Source: Plantago major
Lineage: Eukaryota > Streptophyta > Magnoliopsida > Lamiales > Plantaginaceae
Direction: 5' to 3'
DNA length: 64,000 nucleotides
NCBI GenBank assembly: GCA_026545765.1
Contig: CM048843.1
Coordinates: 1,736,001-1,800,000 of the forward strand
Positions 11,786-22,804 of the stretch are shown here, in pieces. The position numbers were made by a program, and so were the translations under genes. Position 1 is the first letter of the stretch, and the number at the start of each line of letters is the position of its first letter. The notes beneath the pieces were generated by a model. It searched no databases and was not told where the DNA came from. It saw only the letters and a program-made list of their open reading frames with translations.

Positions 11786-14455
11786 ATGGCTGCAACATAT
11801 GCAGCTCTTGTGTCTCTTATGAATGCCTTAATCCGAATCCAACACCCTACTTGCCCTGCTTCTTTTAACAGATCACAATTAAAATCCCTTCTCCATAAAA
11901 CCAATTTCCTAGTTGATTTTCTTGAGAGTACTAGTTATTCCCAAAGAATACCCCAAGATTTTGAGAGGAAAATGGCCCATGTTGCTTATGTGGTCCAAGA
12001 TACTATTGAATCCTATGTTGCTGATCAGATTCTAGCAAGATCCTCACGCAATAAAAGCAAGGCCCATGCTCTTCTCTTTCAAGATCTTGAGAAAGAAATC
12101 CAACAAATGGATTTGATCATCCAACGAGCCATGGAATATAGGCCAATATTGATAGCAGGTGAAAGGGAACAAATAAAGCAGAGAAACTTGGTGTGTGTTG
12201 AATCATCAGTGCCGCCCCCAAGTGAAATGGTTAGGATGGTGGGATTAGACGACGAGTTGGCCCGTTTGATGGAGCAGCTCACCAGTGATCAATCCAATCG
12301 ACAAATCATTCCAATTGTTGGCATGGGTGGCATAGGTAAGACTACTCTAGCTCAAAATGTTTATAACCATCCATATGCAAAGTATCATTTTCACGTTCGA
12401 GCTTGGGTGACAATATCACAAGTTTATACCGTTGGAGCAATGATTCATTCCCTTTTATATGATATTGGTTTCCGTGAAAACGGTCAAATAGGAGATGAAG
12501 AGCTAGGACACAAATTATACAGGGGTTTGTGTGGTAGAAGATATCTTATCATACTAGATGATATTTGGAGTGGTGCGGCTTGGGATGAGATGAGAAGGTT
12601 TATTCCTAATAACAAGAACGGAAGTAGAATCGTGCTAACTACAAGGGTTTTGAGTGTTGCGCTTAGTGTTGGCACTTGCAGTCCTTATAAAATGATGCTT
12701 CTAAACAATGATGAAAGTTGGGAATTGCTTCTAGGAATTGTCTTTGGGAGGGACATATACCCTCCTGAATTGGAGAGACTTGGGAGGAAAATTGCGAAGG
12801 GTTGCAAAGGACTCCCTTTAGCGATAGTAATCATCGGGGGACTCCTTAAGGTGTCCGAGAAAACACGAGCATATTGGGAGGGTGTCACAGAAAATGTGAG
12901 CTCCATTGTAAATACAGAAAATGATGGCCATTGCTTGGGGGTACTATCTTTGAGCTACAACCACTTGCCGGTTCATTTAAAACCATGCTTTCTTTACATG
13001 GCGACTTTCAAAGTAGATATCCAAATCCCAATTTCTGAGATCATCAATCTATGGGTGGCAGATGGATTCATAAAATCCAGTACTGATAGAGTTGTGGAGG
13101 AGGTGGCATTAGAGTATTTGAACGATCTTATTGGCAGAAATCTAGTTTTGGTCAAGGAGCAACGTGGACGAATGAGCACAAGAAGTTGCATTGTGCATGA
13201 ATTACTAAGAGAATTTTGTACCAGAGAAGCTGAGAAAGAGAAGTTTCTTTGCCTTGTGAAGGAGGATGATATCGACCTTCCACAAAGACAAGGAAGTGGA
13301 CGTCATTTAGTTTATCACCTTTCTGATAATAATTGTTCAGCAAACTGGCGACATAGTTATTCTTTCAGCTGCAACTATCACAGTTCTCAATTCTCCTCAA
13401 ATCCAAGGATGCTACAAGTATTTCGTATTGATGATGGCAAATACTTGAAAATTGATAGGGCTGGACTAGTTCAGTTACGATACCTTGCATGTTCACCTCG
13501 TTATGTGAACGTCCGAGGTAAGTTTTCTTTATTCTGGAACCTGGAGACTTTAATTATTGACACAATCTATGTGGTGAAGTTAGATCTACCAGCTGAATTT
13601 TGGGAGCTCCACAATTTAAGACATCTGATTGTATGTGGGGGTGAAGCAGTTTTGCCAGATTCTAGGGTTGCTCAAGCTGGTCGCGTCCTTGACAATCTAC
13701 AAACACTTTCTGGTGTCGAAATCTTCAGACATGCTGGTGATGAGGTACTTAAAATCATTCCCAATTTAAAAGAATTAAGGATTTTCGATAATGGGGATGA
13801 GGAGTCAAGACTAGCAGATAGCATCCTTAATCTGGTTCTCCTTGACAAACTTGGAAAGCTATCAGTTGAATTCCATTATTTCCAGTCTGAAGTAACCTCA
13901 CGAAAGCGGCTAGCTTACCTGCATCAAGAATTTGCAAGATGTGCTCTGAATGGGCCGGAGAAACTTGCTTTCTCAGGTAGCCTTAGAGAACTTGAATTGA
14001 GCGGGTCTTATATAATATGGGACCATATAAGGGTCATTGGTTCGTTACCTAATCTTGAAGTGCTCAAACTAAAGCATAAAGCATTTGTTGGCGAGGAGTG
14101 GAACTTAAATGAAGGAGAATTCCAGAGACTGAAATATTTGTCGATTGAAACTTGTAAATTAAGGATATGGAGAGCAGAAGGTTCCCATTTCCCAAGACTG
14201 GAGCGTTTAATTCTTAGGTACTTGGACTTGGAAGAAATCCCTTGGGGCATCGGTGAAGTGGCAACGCTCGGACTCATCAAATTGGTTACCTCCGTAAAAT
14301 CTGTTGTTATATCAGCAAAGATGATTCTAAACGAGCGAGAAAACCTTGGTTACGATGATGATCTTCTCATTCAAGCAGTGTATTTGAAGGGATTGAATAG
14401 GGACAATGAAGAGCTCCAGAAGTTGGCTAGCTACAATTTTCGTATTGGATTCTAG
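11786..14455 (+). CDS. CC-NB-ARC-LRR disease-resistance protein, R1-like
   Basis: A single uninterrupted exon of 889 residues encoding a cytoplasmic immune receptor that recognises pathogen effectors. The N-terminal helical CC region (1-145) has a degenerate EDVID-like QDTIES near 71. NB-ARC motifs are in order: P-loop GMGGIGKTT (179-187), RNBS-A FHVRAWVTISQ (202), kinase-2 LIILDDIW (254-261), RNBS-B GSRIVLTTR (279-287), GLPLA (342-346), LSYNHLP (about 389) and CFLYMATF (401). The MHD position reads V-H-E (470-472); loss of the Asp is unusual, although Glu is conservative. From about 510 to the end there are irregular leucine-rich repeats. Architecture fits the R1/late-blight homologue clade of asterids. 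All key ATP-binding residues are present, so it looks functional. A decayed sister fragment lies just upstream. Confidence 0.93.
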   Translation: MAATYAALVSLMNALIRIQHPTCPASFNRSQLKSLLHKTNFLVDFLESTSYSQRIPQDFERKMAHVAYVVQDTIESYVADQILARSSRNKSKAHALLFQDLEKEIQQMDLIIQRAMEYRPILIAGEREQIKQRNLVCVESSVPPPSEMVRMVGLDDELARLMEQLTSDQSNRQIIPIVGMGGIGKTTLAQNVYNHPYAKYHFHVRAWVTISQVYTVGAMIHSLLYDIGFRENGQIGDEELGHKLYRGLCGRRYLIILDDIWSGAAWDEMRRFIPNNKNGSRIVLTTRVLSVALSVGTCSPYKMMLLNNDESWELLLGIVFGRDIYPPELERLGRKIAKGCKGLPLAIVIIGGLLKVSEKTRAYWEGVTENVSSIVNTENDGHCLGVLSLSYNHLPVHLKPCFLYMATFKVDIQIPISEIINLWVADGFIKSSTDRVVEEVALEYLNDLIGRNLVLVKEQRGRMSTRSCIVHELLREFCTREAEKEKFLCLVKEDDIDLPQRQGSGRHLVYHLSDNNCSANWRHSYSFSCNYHSSQFSSNPRMLQVFRIDDGKYLKIDRAGLVQLRYLACSPRYVNVRGKFSLFWNLETLIIDTIYVVKLDLPAEFWELHNLRHLIVCGGEAVLPDSRVAQAGRVLDNLQTLSGVEIFRHAGDEVLKIIPNLKELRIFDNGDEESRLADSILNLVLLDKLGKLSVEFHYFQSEVTSRKRLAYLHQEFARCALNGPEKLAFSGSLRELELSGSYIIWDHIRVIGSLPNLEVLKLKHKAFVGEEWNLNEGEFQRLKYLSIETCKLRIWRAEGSHFPRLERLILRYLDLEEIPWGIGEVATLGLIKLVTSVKSVVISAKMILNERENLGYDDDLLIQAVYLKGLNRDNEELQKLASYNFRIGF

Positions 14456-14678
14456 GTGAGTAGATTTGTCAAAAATTGGTATTAGGAAATTTCACCATGA
14501 AGAATAAATACGCACCTTTGCAGCATGTCTTCCTAGTTAGGTGTCCAAACTCACTGCCCTTCAGAAACCCAGCATCCATTTTTCAGGTATTTTATGTTCT
14601 ACAACTTGAAACATGGCATGTCAGAGCAGCCTGTGCAACTAATTCACAATCCAACTAAACAACTGGTAAACGGGAAAG

Positions 14679-15730
14679 CTTAAAAATGCCAGCCTTTTTA
14701 CGCCAATGTCTTTGTGCATTTTCATTGACACGGGCTTTTCTTAGTTTTAAGAAAAGCTTGTAAGACAACTCCACTTTATTCGATTCCATCAACATGTTAT
14801 TAGTTTGCTACAAATAATCTTGCTGGGTTAGAATCCCTTCCTGGTTGACTCCTCTGTAACCAGCACAGCTGTTTCAAGCTGGCCACTGTTGTAGAGACCA
14901 TTTATGATGTCGTCATAAACCTGTGTATCAGAAGAATAACCATTTTCCTGCAGTTCATCCCACATATTCAACAGCATGCCACATTTCCCAAACCTAGATA
15001 ACCTCATGATCAACAACTTATAAGCCTCGAGTGAAATTCTGCATCCTGCTTTTCTCGCCTCCGGTATATCATCAACGCGGCATGAGGTGGGCCATATCTA
15101 CACAGTGGCTCAATGAGCTCAGTAACAGTTCCTGTGGCAGGAATTGACCCCCGGCCTAGCATCTCATCAAACATTTCAATAGCATCTGCGACTCTTCTAA
15201 CTTTAAGAAAATACATCAAAATCCTGACATAAGTCTCCATATTTGGCTGAAATCCATTACTCAACATTTCCTCATAGTATTTCAAAGCTCCACCAATACC
15301 AACACAATTAAAGATCATTGCATTAACCACAGTACTCAAAGAATTCCCTTTCTCGTCCAAGAACTTAAAGATCCTATCAGCGTCTTCAACTCTACCAGCT
15401 CTCAAAACACTCAATAATACAGCTATAAGTGGCACTATCAGGCTCAACTCCTCCATCCACCACAACTTTCAAAAGTTTGTCAACTTCAGTAACTCTACCA
15501 AGCATCGATCACCCACTTACCTATAAGAGCATTATACATCGCACTATCACGCTTTACCTCCTCTCTCACCTTATTAAGCAAAGAACACGCAGCACCAACA
15601 TACAATGGCACAAACACCTCAAAATCACACTCAATGTCCCTTCATCACATTGCAAACCATACTTCTCCAATTCCCGGGATATATTAACAGCTTTAGAAAC
15701 CTTCCGAGCGAGAGCACCACTATCGACCAC
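14679..15730 (-). pseudogene. P-class PPR pseudogene, At5g43820-like
   Basis: The minus strand carries a PPR protein broken into several frames. Pieces in order: ALARKVSKAVNISRELEKYG near 15690, LGRVTEVDKLLKVVVDGG near 15490, a 151-codon stretch from 15465 to 15010 with repeats such as DADRIFKFLDEKG and DAIEMFDEMLGRG, then [20 protein letters not shown] (15017-14958), and a tail ELSYKLFLKLRKARVNENAQ before a GWHF-stop end at 14679. Frameshifts are evident near 15640, 15510, 15440, 15015 and 14690, and a stop follows RKGF at about 14838. The N-terminal part beyond 15730 is missing. The C-terminal wording matches what I remember of Arabidopsis At5g43820. P-class PPRs act in organellar RNA processing; this copy cannot. 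Confidence 0.85.
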
Positions 15731-16394
15731 AATGGTAAGTGTATTTAAATTAGGCCTAGCTCACCTTTCTCCCTCATTTCAACAAACACTTCCACCATGT
15801 GCTTAAATTATTTTTCTTTCGCCACGGTTTGTTAATTTATATAAATTATTTTTATAGTAGACTATGTATTATAAAAATAAAAAAAAACCGTTTCTAATCA
15901 TTCAGTTTCATATCTCTGGTTTTTACCTCTTTTATTCCTCCGATACTAATCAGAGATGTCAAAAATAGAAGAGATAATTGTACACGGAATGCTTCAATTC
16001 TTACCTAAACAATACTATTAGCATCAGTACTACTAAGTTAATTGTTGACCCATGTAAACTATTTGAGTGAACAAAAATTCTGGCACAAAGAGTTATTGTG
16101 ATACAAGCTGCCCCTACGTAAGTTAACTTACATGACAATCCTATAACAGAATCAATTGTATCAAGAAAACCAATATGGTGGCTATATGAACAAGAATGTA
16201 TCTATACACATTGGAGGGCATTAATTATACTGTGATTAATTCCAACTTTGAAACAACCAGCCAACTTCTCACTTCATCAGAGAACTATTGCTCCAATCTC
16301 CAGCTTCATCAGATGTGAGAAAGCATCCTCCATAATTCGTTGTCACAAGAATTCTTAAACTACTTACTTCACGAACTCAAAAAATGGGGAAATG
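15731..16394. other. Intergenic DNA, nothing recognised
   Basis: No gene or mobile element is recognised; the sequence is AT-rich with short A runs. Confidence 0.4.
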
Positions 16395-17035
16395 GAAGTC
16401 ATCAATCTTAGCAGCAATGGTGTAGCATTGCGTACCTATTTACTACTAACCTTGTTCTTCTTTGGAGGAACATTTATCAACCTGCTTGGCCGCTTCTCTT
16501 GCCTTTTAGAATGTCTGACATTCACGTCCATTACCCCAGCATCTAACTCATCCCATCCACCTAAATTCATTCTGCTTTCTTTACTTGAAACCCACGATCA
16601 TATCCTCTTGTATTCTATCGTGCCCTCAGGTTATTGTCCCATATAGCTTCTTCTTATTTAACAGTCTTTAAATGGCCAGGTGATGATCCCCTTGTTAGTA
16701 CTCTTGTACGACTTCTTACTCTTATGCCCTGAATTGTTTTTGCTCCCTTCCTGTTTAGACTTTATGCCGGTGGATTGTTATTGCTCCCTTCCTGTTTAGA
16801 CCAGCAATAAGGAATTTTGAGTTTGTTTGAACTTGAACTGCGTTGGGTCCTATTATGATGCATTAGTTGAAGTCCCTATACAAATGCCATGAATTCAGCT
16901 GTGTTATCACCGGTTTTTCCCAGGAAAGTAGCACCTGCAATTATAAAATCCCCTTCTCATTCCTTATGATTGCACATGCTACTACAAAATCATTAGGCAT
17001 GCATGAACCACCCATATTTAGAGTGTGATTGGATG
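16395..17035 (-). pseudogene. RNase H-like (RVT_3-type) relic
   Basis: The minus strand near 17035-16880 reads NMGGSCMPNDFVVACAIIRN, then EKG.FIIAGATFLGKTGDNT and AEFMAFV, a pattern seen in plant RNase H-like domains of the RVT_3 type. Downstream, a 45-codon stretch from 16570 (MNLGGWDELDAGVMDVNVRH, then a basic tail with PPKKNK) ends at 16434. The link between the two parts is broken by stops. A direct repeat of TGCTCCCTTCCTGTTTAGAC (about 16740 and 16782) is present. It is most likely a retroelement-derived or gene-fragment relic. The copia element inserted just to its right. Confidence 0.5.
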
Positions 17036-17059
17036 GGGCTGGTTTCCATCAGCAAGGTA

Positions 17060-17975
17060 TGTTGTGAGTGGCGGTAGTGTATGAGGACAGAAACGGAGTA
17101 GGTAAGGAATAGGATTAGACTGTTGAGCAAAGGCTGGGCCTTATTCCTTAAGACTGTATTTGTCCCGCTCTGGTGCTGACGGTTTACTGGACAAATAGTC
17201 TCCCAAGATAGAACAGCAGTATGGGAATCATAGTTCTAGCACTCGAACTTTGACTCTACGAACTAATACAATAAAGGTTTTTCTGGCTTTAGAGAGAGTA
17301 GTTTAAGAGAAGGAAGAAGAATGGATTGCTGTGTGTTGAAATCGATTCTAGGGGTGGGGGGGGGCTATCTGAATAGATGTATCCTTTCGCAGAAAGGTCC
17401 CTGCAGAAACAAAAATTCGAACATACACTTCTGTTGGAATTTTCGTTTCAGTTACATCCTTCAACCGATGGGCTGGTTTCAGACTTAACCGATTATCTTA
17501 TTGGGCTTAACCAAACACAATATGTTTCTAGCCCAAAAAGATAATAATCAACTCAAGACCGCGAACCCACGGACCCTCGAGCCCACGGCCCGGGCTCGGC
17601 TCTTGGCGGAGCCAGGCGGGTGCGTGTGTAGGAGCATCTAGCTCCTCCCCCATTTCAAAAGCATGGGTGCCCTAAGGGCCCAATCACTTAACCCAAGTTT
17701 TGGACTAATAAGAAGTTCCTTCTTCCTCAATTTTAGCAATGTGGGACTTCTCCCATTCCAACTCTTGGCATTCCATATTCAATGCATCAACCAACACACT
17801 TTGAGCTTCAATAACTCTTTCACCTTTCAATGAATTTTAGTAATTCTTTCTCAAGTGTCATCTACTACCATAGTAGATTATACACGTTTAATGAAACTTC
17901 ATTTCAAACGTGTGGGGCCCCTTTGGTTGAGGTACAAAGTCATGGACTAGCCTCATTAGTGCTAAAATTCTAACA
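17060..17975 (-). repeat. 3' LTR of the copia element
   Basis: 916 bp, matching the right LTR except for point changes and two deletions relative to it. One removes the ctatttataatattgaag segment and the other removes about 75 bp after the TTACATCCTT segment. Because the LTRs are identical at insertion, these deletions occurred afterwards. Confidence 0.95.
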
Positions 17976-18592
17976 ATCCCCACATGAAAGAGAATTGATG
18001 CTCACAGCACAATGTGGTGCTCCAGCCTAGAATTTCTAGCGGAAAATCATATTGCATCGGGATCGATTGTCAGTGACATTGAATCGTCCCTAGTAGAATA
18101 CCATCGAATTTACTTGCCACCCGGTGGACGTGATGCCTTGAACCAGTCGGCGTTTTGTGTAAACCAAGACAATGATATCAACACAATAATTTTCCTTGTT
18201 GCCTCGTTCCTTTTCTCAGTCCGTTAAAGTCCTTGGACTGCTCGGATTCATAGGTGTTCTCGTTTGAAGCGGCCTCCCATACTTCACACCCAAATAGGTG
18301 ATCTCGTTCTAAGAGCATTCCTGCCAATGCTCTGCTCGTAAGCTAAAGAGATTAAGAATCTTCTTCAGAGATCATTAAGAGTTTAGTGACTCATCCTCCG
18401 TCCGGTCTGCAGGAGCATTTAAAATGTCTTTCATGGGAATGACGCAAGTGGAGTTAGTAACTCCTAAGTGCTCTTACCTCGAAGTACAAAACTTCACGAG
18501 GCGCTTACTGGTCCTTTACAGTTTAGTTGTCCCATTGAATCAAATTCTTGGGATCTCCAGTCAGTATGATTGGGTTGCCACCGTAAATTTCC
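17976..18592 (-). other. Copia 3' noncoding region
   Basis: Between the end of the RNase H frame and the 3' LTR; no protein is seen. It includes the polypurine tract next to the LTR. Confidence 0.6.
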
Positions 18593-19970
18593 TTATTTTG
18601 TGGGTCTTAAGCCCATTCCCCTAGACAAGCAGTGTACTTGATCCCTCGGTAGCGCTTTGGTTAGCGGATCCGCCATGTTATCCTTTGATTTCACGTAATC
18701 AATAGTGATAACCCCCGTAGAGACCAACTGCCTAATGGTTTTTATGTCTTCGACGTATGTGTCTAGACTTACCATTATACATATTGTTTGCTGCCCTTCC
18801 TAATGCTGACATACTGTCACAGTGAATTGTCACATAAGGCACAGGCTTATCCCAACAAGGGATATCCTCTAAAAATTCTCGAAGCCATTCTGCTTCTTCT
18901 CCAGCTTTGTCCAAAGCTATAAATTCCGATTCCATTGTGGATCGGGCGATGCACGTTTGTTTAGAGGACTTCCATGAAACAGCACCGCCACCAATGGTAA
19001 ATACGTAACCACTAGTGGACTTGGTGTTTGTACTATCAGATATCCAGTTTGCATCACTGTATCCTTCTAATACTGCCGGATATCTTCCATAGGGTAATCC
19101 ATAATCTATTGTGGTCTTCAAGTATCCCAATAGATGAAGTAGAGCTTTCCAGTGAGCATTTCCTTGATTACGCGTAAACCTAGCCAACTTGTTGACTGCA
19201 TGAGCAATATCAGGACGAGTGCAGTTCATCACGTACATCAAACTGCCAATTATCCGAGCATATTGCGTTTGGTTTACAGGATCACCTAAGTGTTTGTCCA
19301 AACACAAAGATTCGTACATTGGTGTCCTTGCACATTGACGGTCAAAGACCTCATATCTCTTTAACATCTCTTCAATGTAATGAGATTGTGAAAGCAAAAA
19401 CCTCGGTGTTTTAGAGATTTTTATCCCTAAGATTAAATCTGCTACACCCAAGTCTTTCATATCGAAAAGTTGTTTCAACATTTGCTTTGTTTTCAGGATC
19501 AAATCCAGGCTACTTCTAGTAATGAGAATGTCGTCTACATATAAGCATATCATGACAAAGGATTCAGCGTTCCCTTTCACGTAGACACACTTATCACACT
19601 CATTTATAGAAAATCCCTTTGATCGCAACGTGTTGTCAAACTTTTCGTGCCATTGTTTAGGAGCTTGCTTGAGTCTGTACAATGAATTGACAAGACGACA
19701 GACCTTCTTCTCTTGTCCTGGAACCACATACCCTTCAGGTTGTTCCATATAAATTTCCTCGTCCAAATCTCCATTTAGGAAAACAGTTTTAACATCCATT
19801 TGGTGTATCTCAAAACCACGCAGTGCAGCTATGGCTATGAATACTCTAATGGAAGTTATTCTAGACACAGGCGAGTATGTGTCAAAGTATTCAAGTCCCT
19901 CCTTTTGTCTATAGCCTTTGACTACTAGACGAGCCTTGTACTTATCAATGGTTCCATCAGCTTTATACTT
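18593..19970 (-). pseudogene. Copia reverse transcriptase and RNase H
   Basis: The frame carries [37 protein letters not shown], the catalytic YVDDILI, and [18 protein letters not shown], all typical of copia RT. RNase H follows, with [20 protein letters not shown] and SRHIRRRH. The last part (IDYVKSKDNMADPLTKALPR) is in another frame, so a small indel lies near 18740. The 5' part of RT upstream of 19868 is also shifted. Confidence 0.92.
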
Positions 19971-20276
19971 GCGTTTGAGTATTCACCTGCAACCCAATGG
20001 CTTATTTCCCGGAGGAAGGTCAACCACTTCCCAAGTATGATTTTGCAGGATGGAGTCCATTTGACTTTCAATGGCCTCTTTCCAAAAGGGGGCTTCAGGA
20101 GTAGACATCGCCTCTTGGATAGTCCTAGGCTCATTTTCCACAAGGTTTGTGAGAAATTCAGGACCAAAGTCTTTCTGAGTCCTAGCCCGCTTACTCCTCC
20201 TTGGTTCGACATTAGGAACGTCTACGTTCTCTTGATGTGCGACTTCGGCTTCTGCGGAATTCTCTGGTGGTAAATC

Positions 20277-21548
20277 TTATGTTTTTGTAGCATTCTCTAG
20301 AGGAGGTGATCCTATAGGTTCTGCAACATTCTCTGAAGGTACACCTTCGAATTCTGCATTAGGGCCTCTTGGGTCAGTGACCCCCACAGGGTCCCCCACA
20401 GGGACCACCACATTTGACCCTATTGTCGTATCATAGTCTCGTTTACGAGAGACTATCTCTTTCTTTTCCTTTCTAGGAAAAACTTGTTCAAAGAATTCTG
20501 CATTCCTTGATTCAATGACAGTGCCCTCATGGATGTCCGGTATCAGCGACTTATGCACTAGGAAGCGATAAGCGCTACTGTTGTTTGCATATCCTATAAA
20601 TATGCAATCTACAGTCTTTGGTCCAATCTTTACTTGCTTTGGTTTGGGTATTACCACCTTAGCCAAGCAGCCCCACACTTTCAAGTGTTTGTAAGAGGGC
20701 TTGTTACCTTTCCACAATTCATATGGAGTAATATCACTATTTTTACGGGGTATTCTGTTAAGAATGGTAGTGGTCGTGAGAATAGCCTCCCCCCACAAAT
20801 TCTTGGGTAATCCAGAATCTAGTAATAGTGCATTCATCATCTCCCTTAGAGTACGATTTTTGCGTTCAGCAACACCATTAGATTGAGGAGAACATGGAGC
20901 AGTGGTTTGATGAATAATGCCAAACTGTGAGCAATATTCTTCAAGTGGTCCTGCATATTCTCCACCTCTATCACTTTGAATTACTTTAATTCGAGTACTA
21001 AGTTGATTCTCAACTTCAGTTTTGTAATGTTTAAATGCTTCTAAGGTTTCGTCCTTACTCCTTAGCAAATAAACATAACAATACCTAGTGCAGTCATCGA
21101 TAAAAGTAACAAAGTACTTTTTCCCTCCTCTAGTTTGCACAAATTTTAAGTCACACAAATCACTGTGAATTAATTCTAGAGGAGATGTGGTTCTGTTCAC
21201 TGAATGAAATGGTGCCCTTGTTAGTTTTGCTCCCACACAAACCTCGCATTTACTTTGAGGGTTGATTTCAAAAGACGGCAAATGATTCGTTTTAATTAAC
21301 TTTCGAATCGCATTGTAGTTTGTATGTCCTAATCTATGGTGCCATAAATTAGAAGACTCAATCAAGTAAGTAGAATCATTGTTTTCATTGCTTGCAAATG
21401 AGCGTACAACAGACATTACAGACATTTTGAAGAGCCCATCACACATGTAGCCATTTCCTACAAACTGACCATTCTTCATCATTACAAACTGATTGGACTC
21501 GAAATTCAACTTAAAACCTGCCCTAACAAGCAGAGGTCCGGACACCAA
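20277..21548 (-). pseudogene. Copia integrase
   Basis: The frame begins within the protease-integrase linker and shows the zinc-binding HHCC region (HHRLGHTNY...CEVCVGAKL), then the core with HSDLCDL, FVTFIDDCTRYCYVYLL, SDRGGEY and PQSNGVAERKNRTL, the D,D(35)E triad region. A GKNLV-type linker is split by a single-base insertion near 21545, so integrase is out of frame with the GAG part. Confidence 0.92.
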
Positions 21549-22773
21549 ATTCTTGCCGAATATCAGGAACGTGCATCACTTCGTTCAGTATGAGCTCCTT
21601 CCCGGAAGTCATCTTCAAAACCACCTTGCCAACTCCCTTCACCTCGGATGTAGCGTCGTTCCCCATGATCAGCTTCTTATCCTTCACCGAAGAGTAGGTG
21701 GAGAAAGCACCCCTGTCAGAACAAATGTGCCGAGTCGCACCCGTATCAATCCACCACTGTTTCGGATTCTCAACCAGGTTTGCCTCCAAGACCACAACAG
21801 CAAAGGAATTAACCAAATCCTCCACTATAGGGTCATCTTTTGTTTCTGCAACATTGGCCTTTTCCTTCTTGAGTTGGTGACAGTCCGCCTTCATATGCCC
21901 TGGCTTTTCGCAATTGAAGTAGTTTCCCTTGATCCTCCTGGAAGGTCCTGGTTTCCCGGAATTCCCTTGAGACTTCACGTCCCCATCACGCGTCTTGCGT
22001 TTCTTGCTGGAGTTCCCCTTTGACTTTCCCTTGGAATCGACAAGGTGAGCCTTTGCTTCAACTTGCTGCTTCCCTTTGCCTAGAGCCCTGCGGTTGTCTT
22101 CCTGAATCTGAAGCTTGATGATCAACTCCTCAAGCCCCATTTCCTTGGTCTTCAATTTGAGATAACTCATGAACTCGTTCCACGATGGCGGCAGTTTCTT
22201 AATCAGTGAAGCGACCAGGAATGACTCATTAGGCTTCATGCCCTCCTGTTCCAAATCATGGAGAATCATTTGATACTCCAGAACCTGACTCATCACAGAC
22301 TTCGAGTCATTCATTCTGAAGTTCAAAAATTTCCCCACAATGAACTTCTTCGCACCGGCATCCTGTGCACAGTACTTCCTGTCCAGTTGCTCCCACAACT
22401 CCTTTGTGGTACTGGCAGAGCTGAAAGCAGTGTAGAGAACATATGAAAGACAGTTCATAATGTAGTTCTTACACATGAAATCTGCATGGATCCAAGCATC
22501 ATAGGATAGTTGTTTCCGCTTGTTGTCTTCTTCAGCGGCCTTCTTCTCCTCTGGAGACATGGCGGCCTGATCAATCTCCTGCAGAGTGGGTGGAGCAGGA
22601 GATTCAGCAGTAAGGTAACTTTCGAACCCAATGGTTGTCAGGTAGAACCTCATCTTTTGTTTCCACTGCTTGAAGTTCGTCCCCAGGAACTTCTCTGGTT
22701 TCTCCCCGTGGTTGGCAGGAGTAACATTGATTCGGGGGACATGAACGTCAGCAGCAACTCCGTTGGCAGACAT
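21523..22773 (-). pseudogene. Copia GAG and protease
   Basis: Start ATG at 22771-22773. The first part is a UBN2-type GAG ([26 protein letters not shown]). The nucleocapsid knuckle reads [14 protein letters not shown], so the first cysteine of the CX2CX4HX4C motif is Tyr. The aspartic protease motif [12 protein letters not shown] is intact. The frame ends after HVPDIR through the same single-base insertion that separates it from integrase. Confidence 0.9.
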
Positions 22774-22804
22774 CTTCAATACACTGGCAAAGTACAGTCT
22801 TAAT

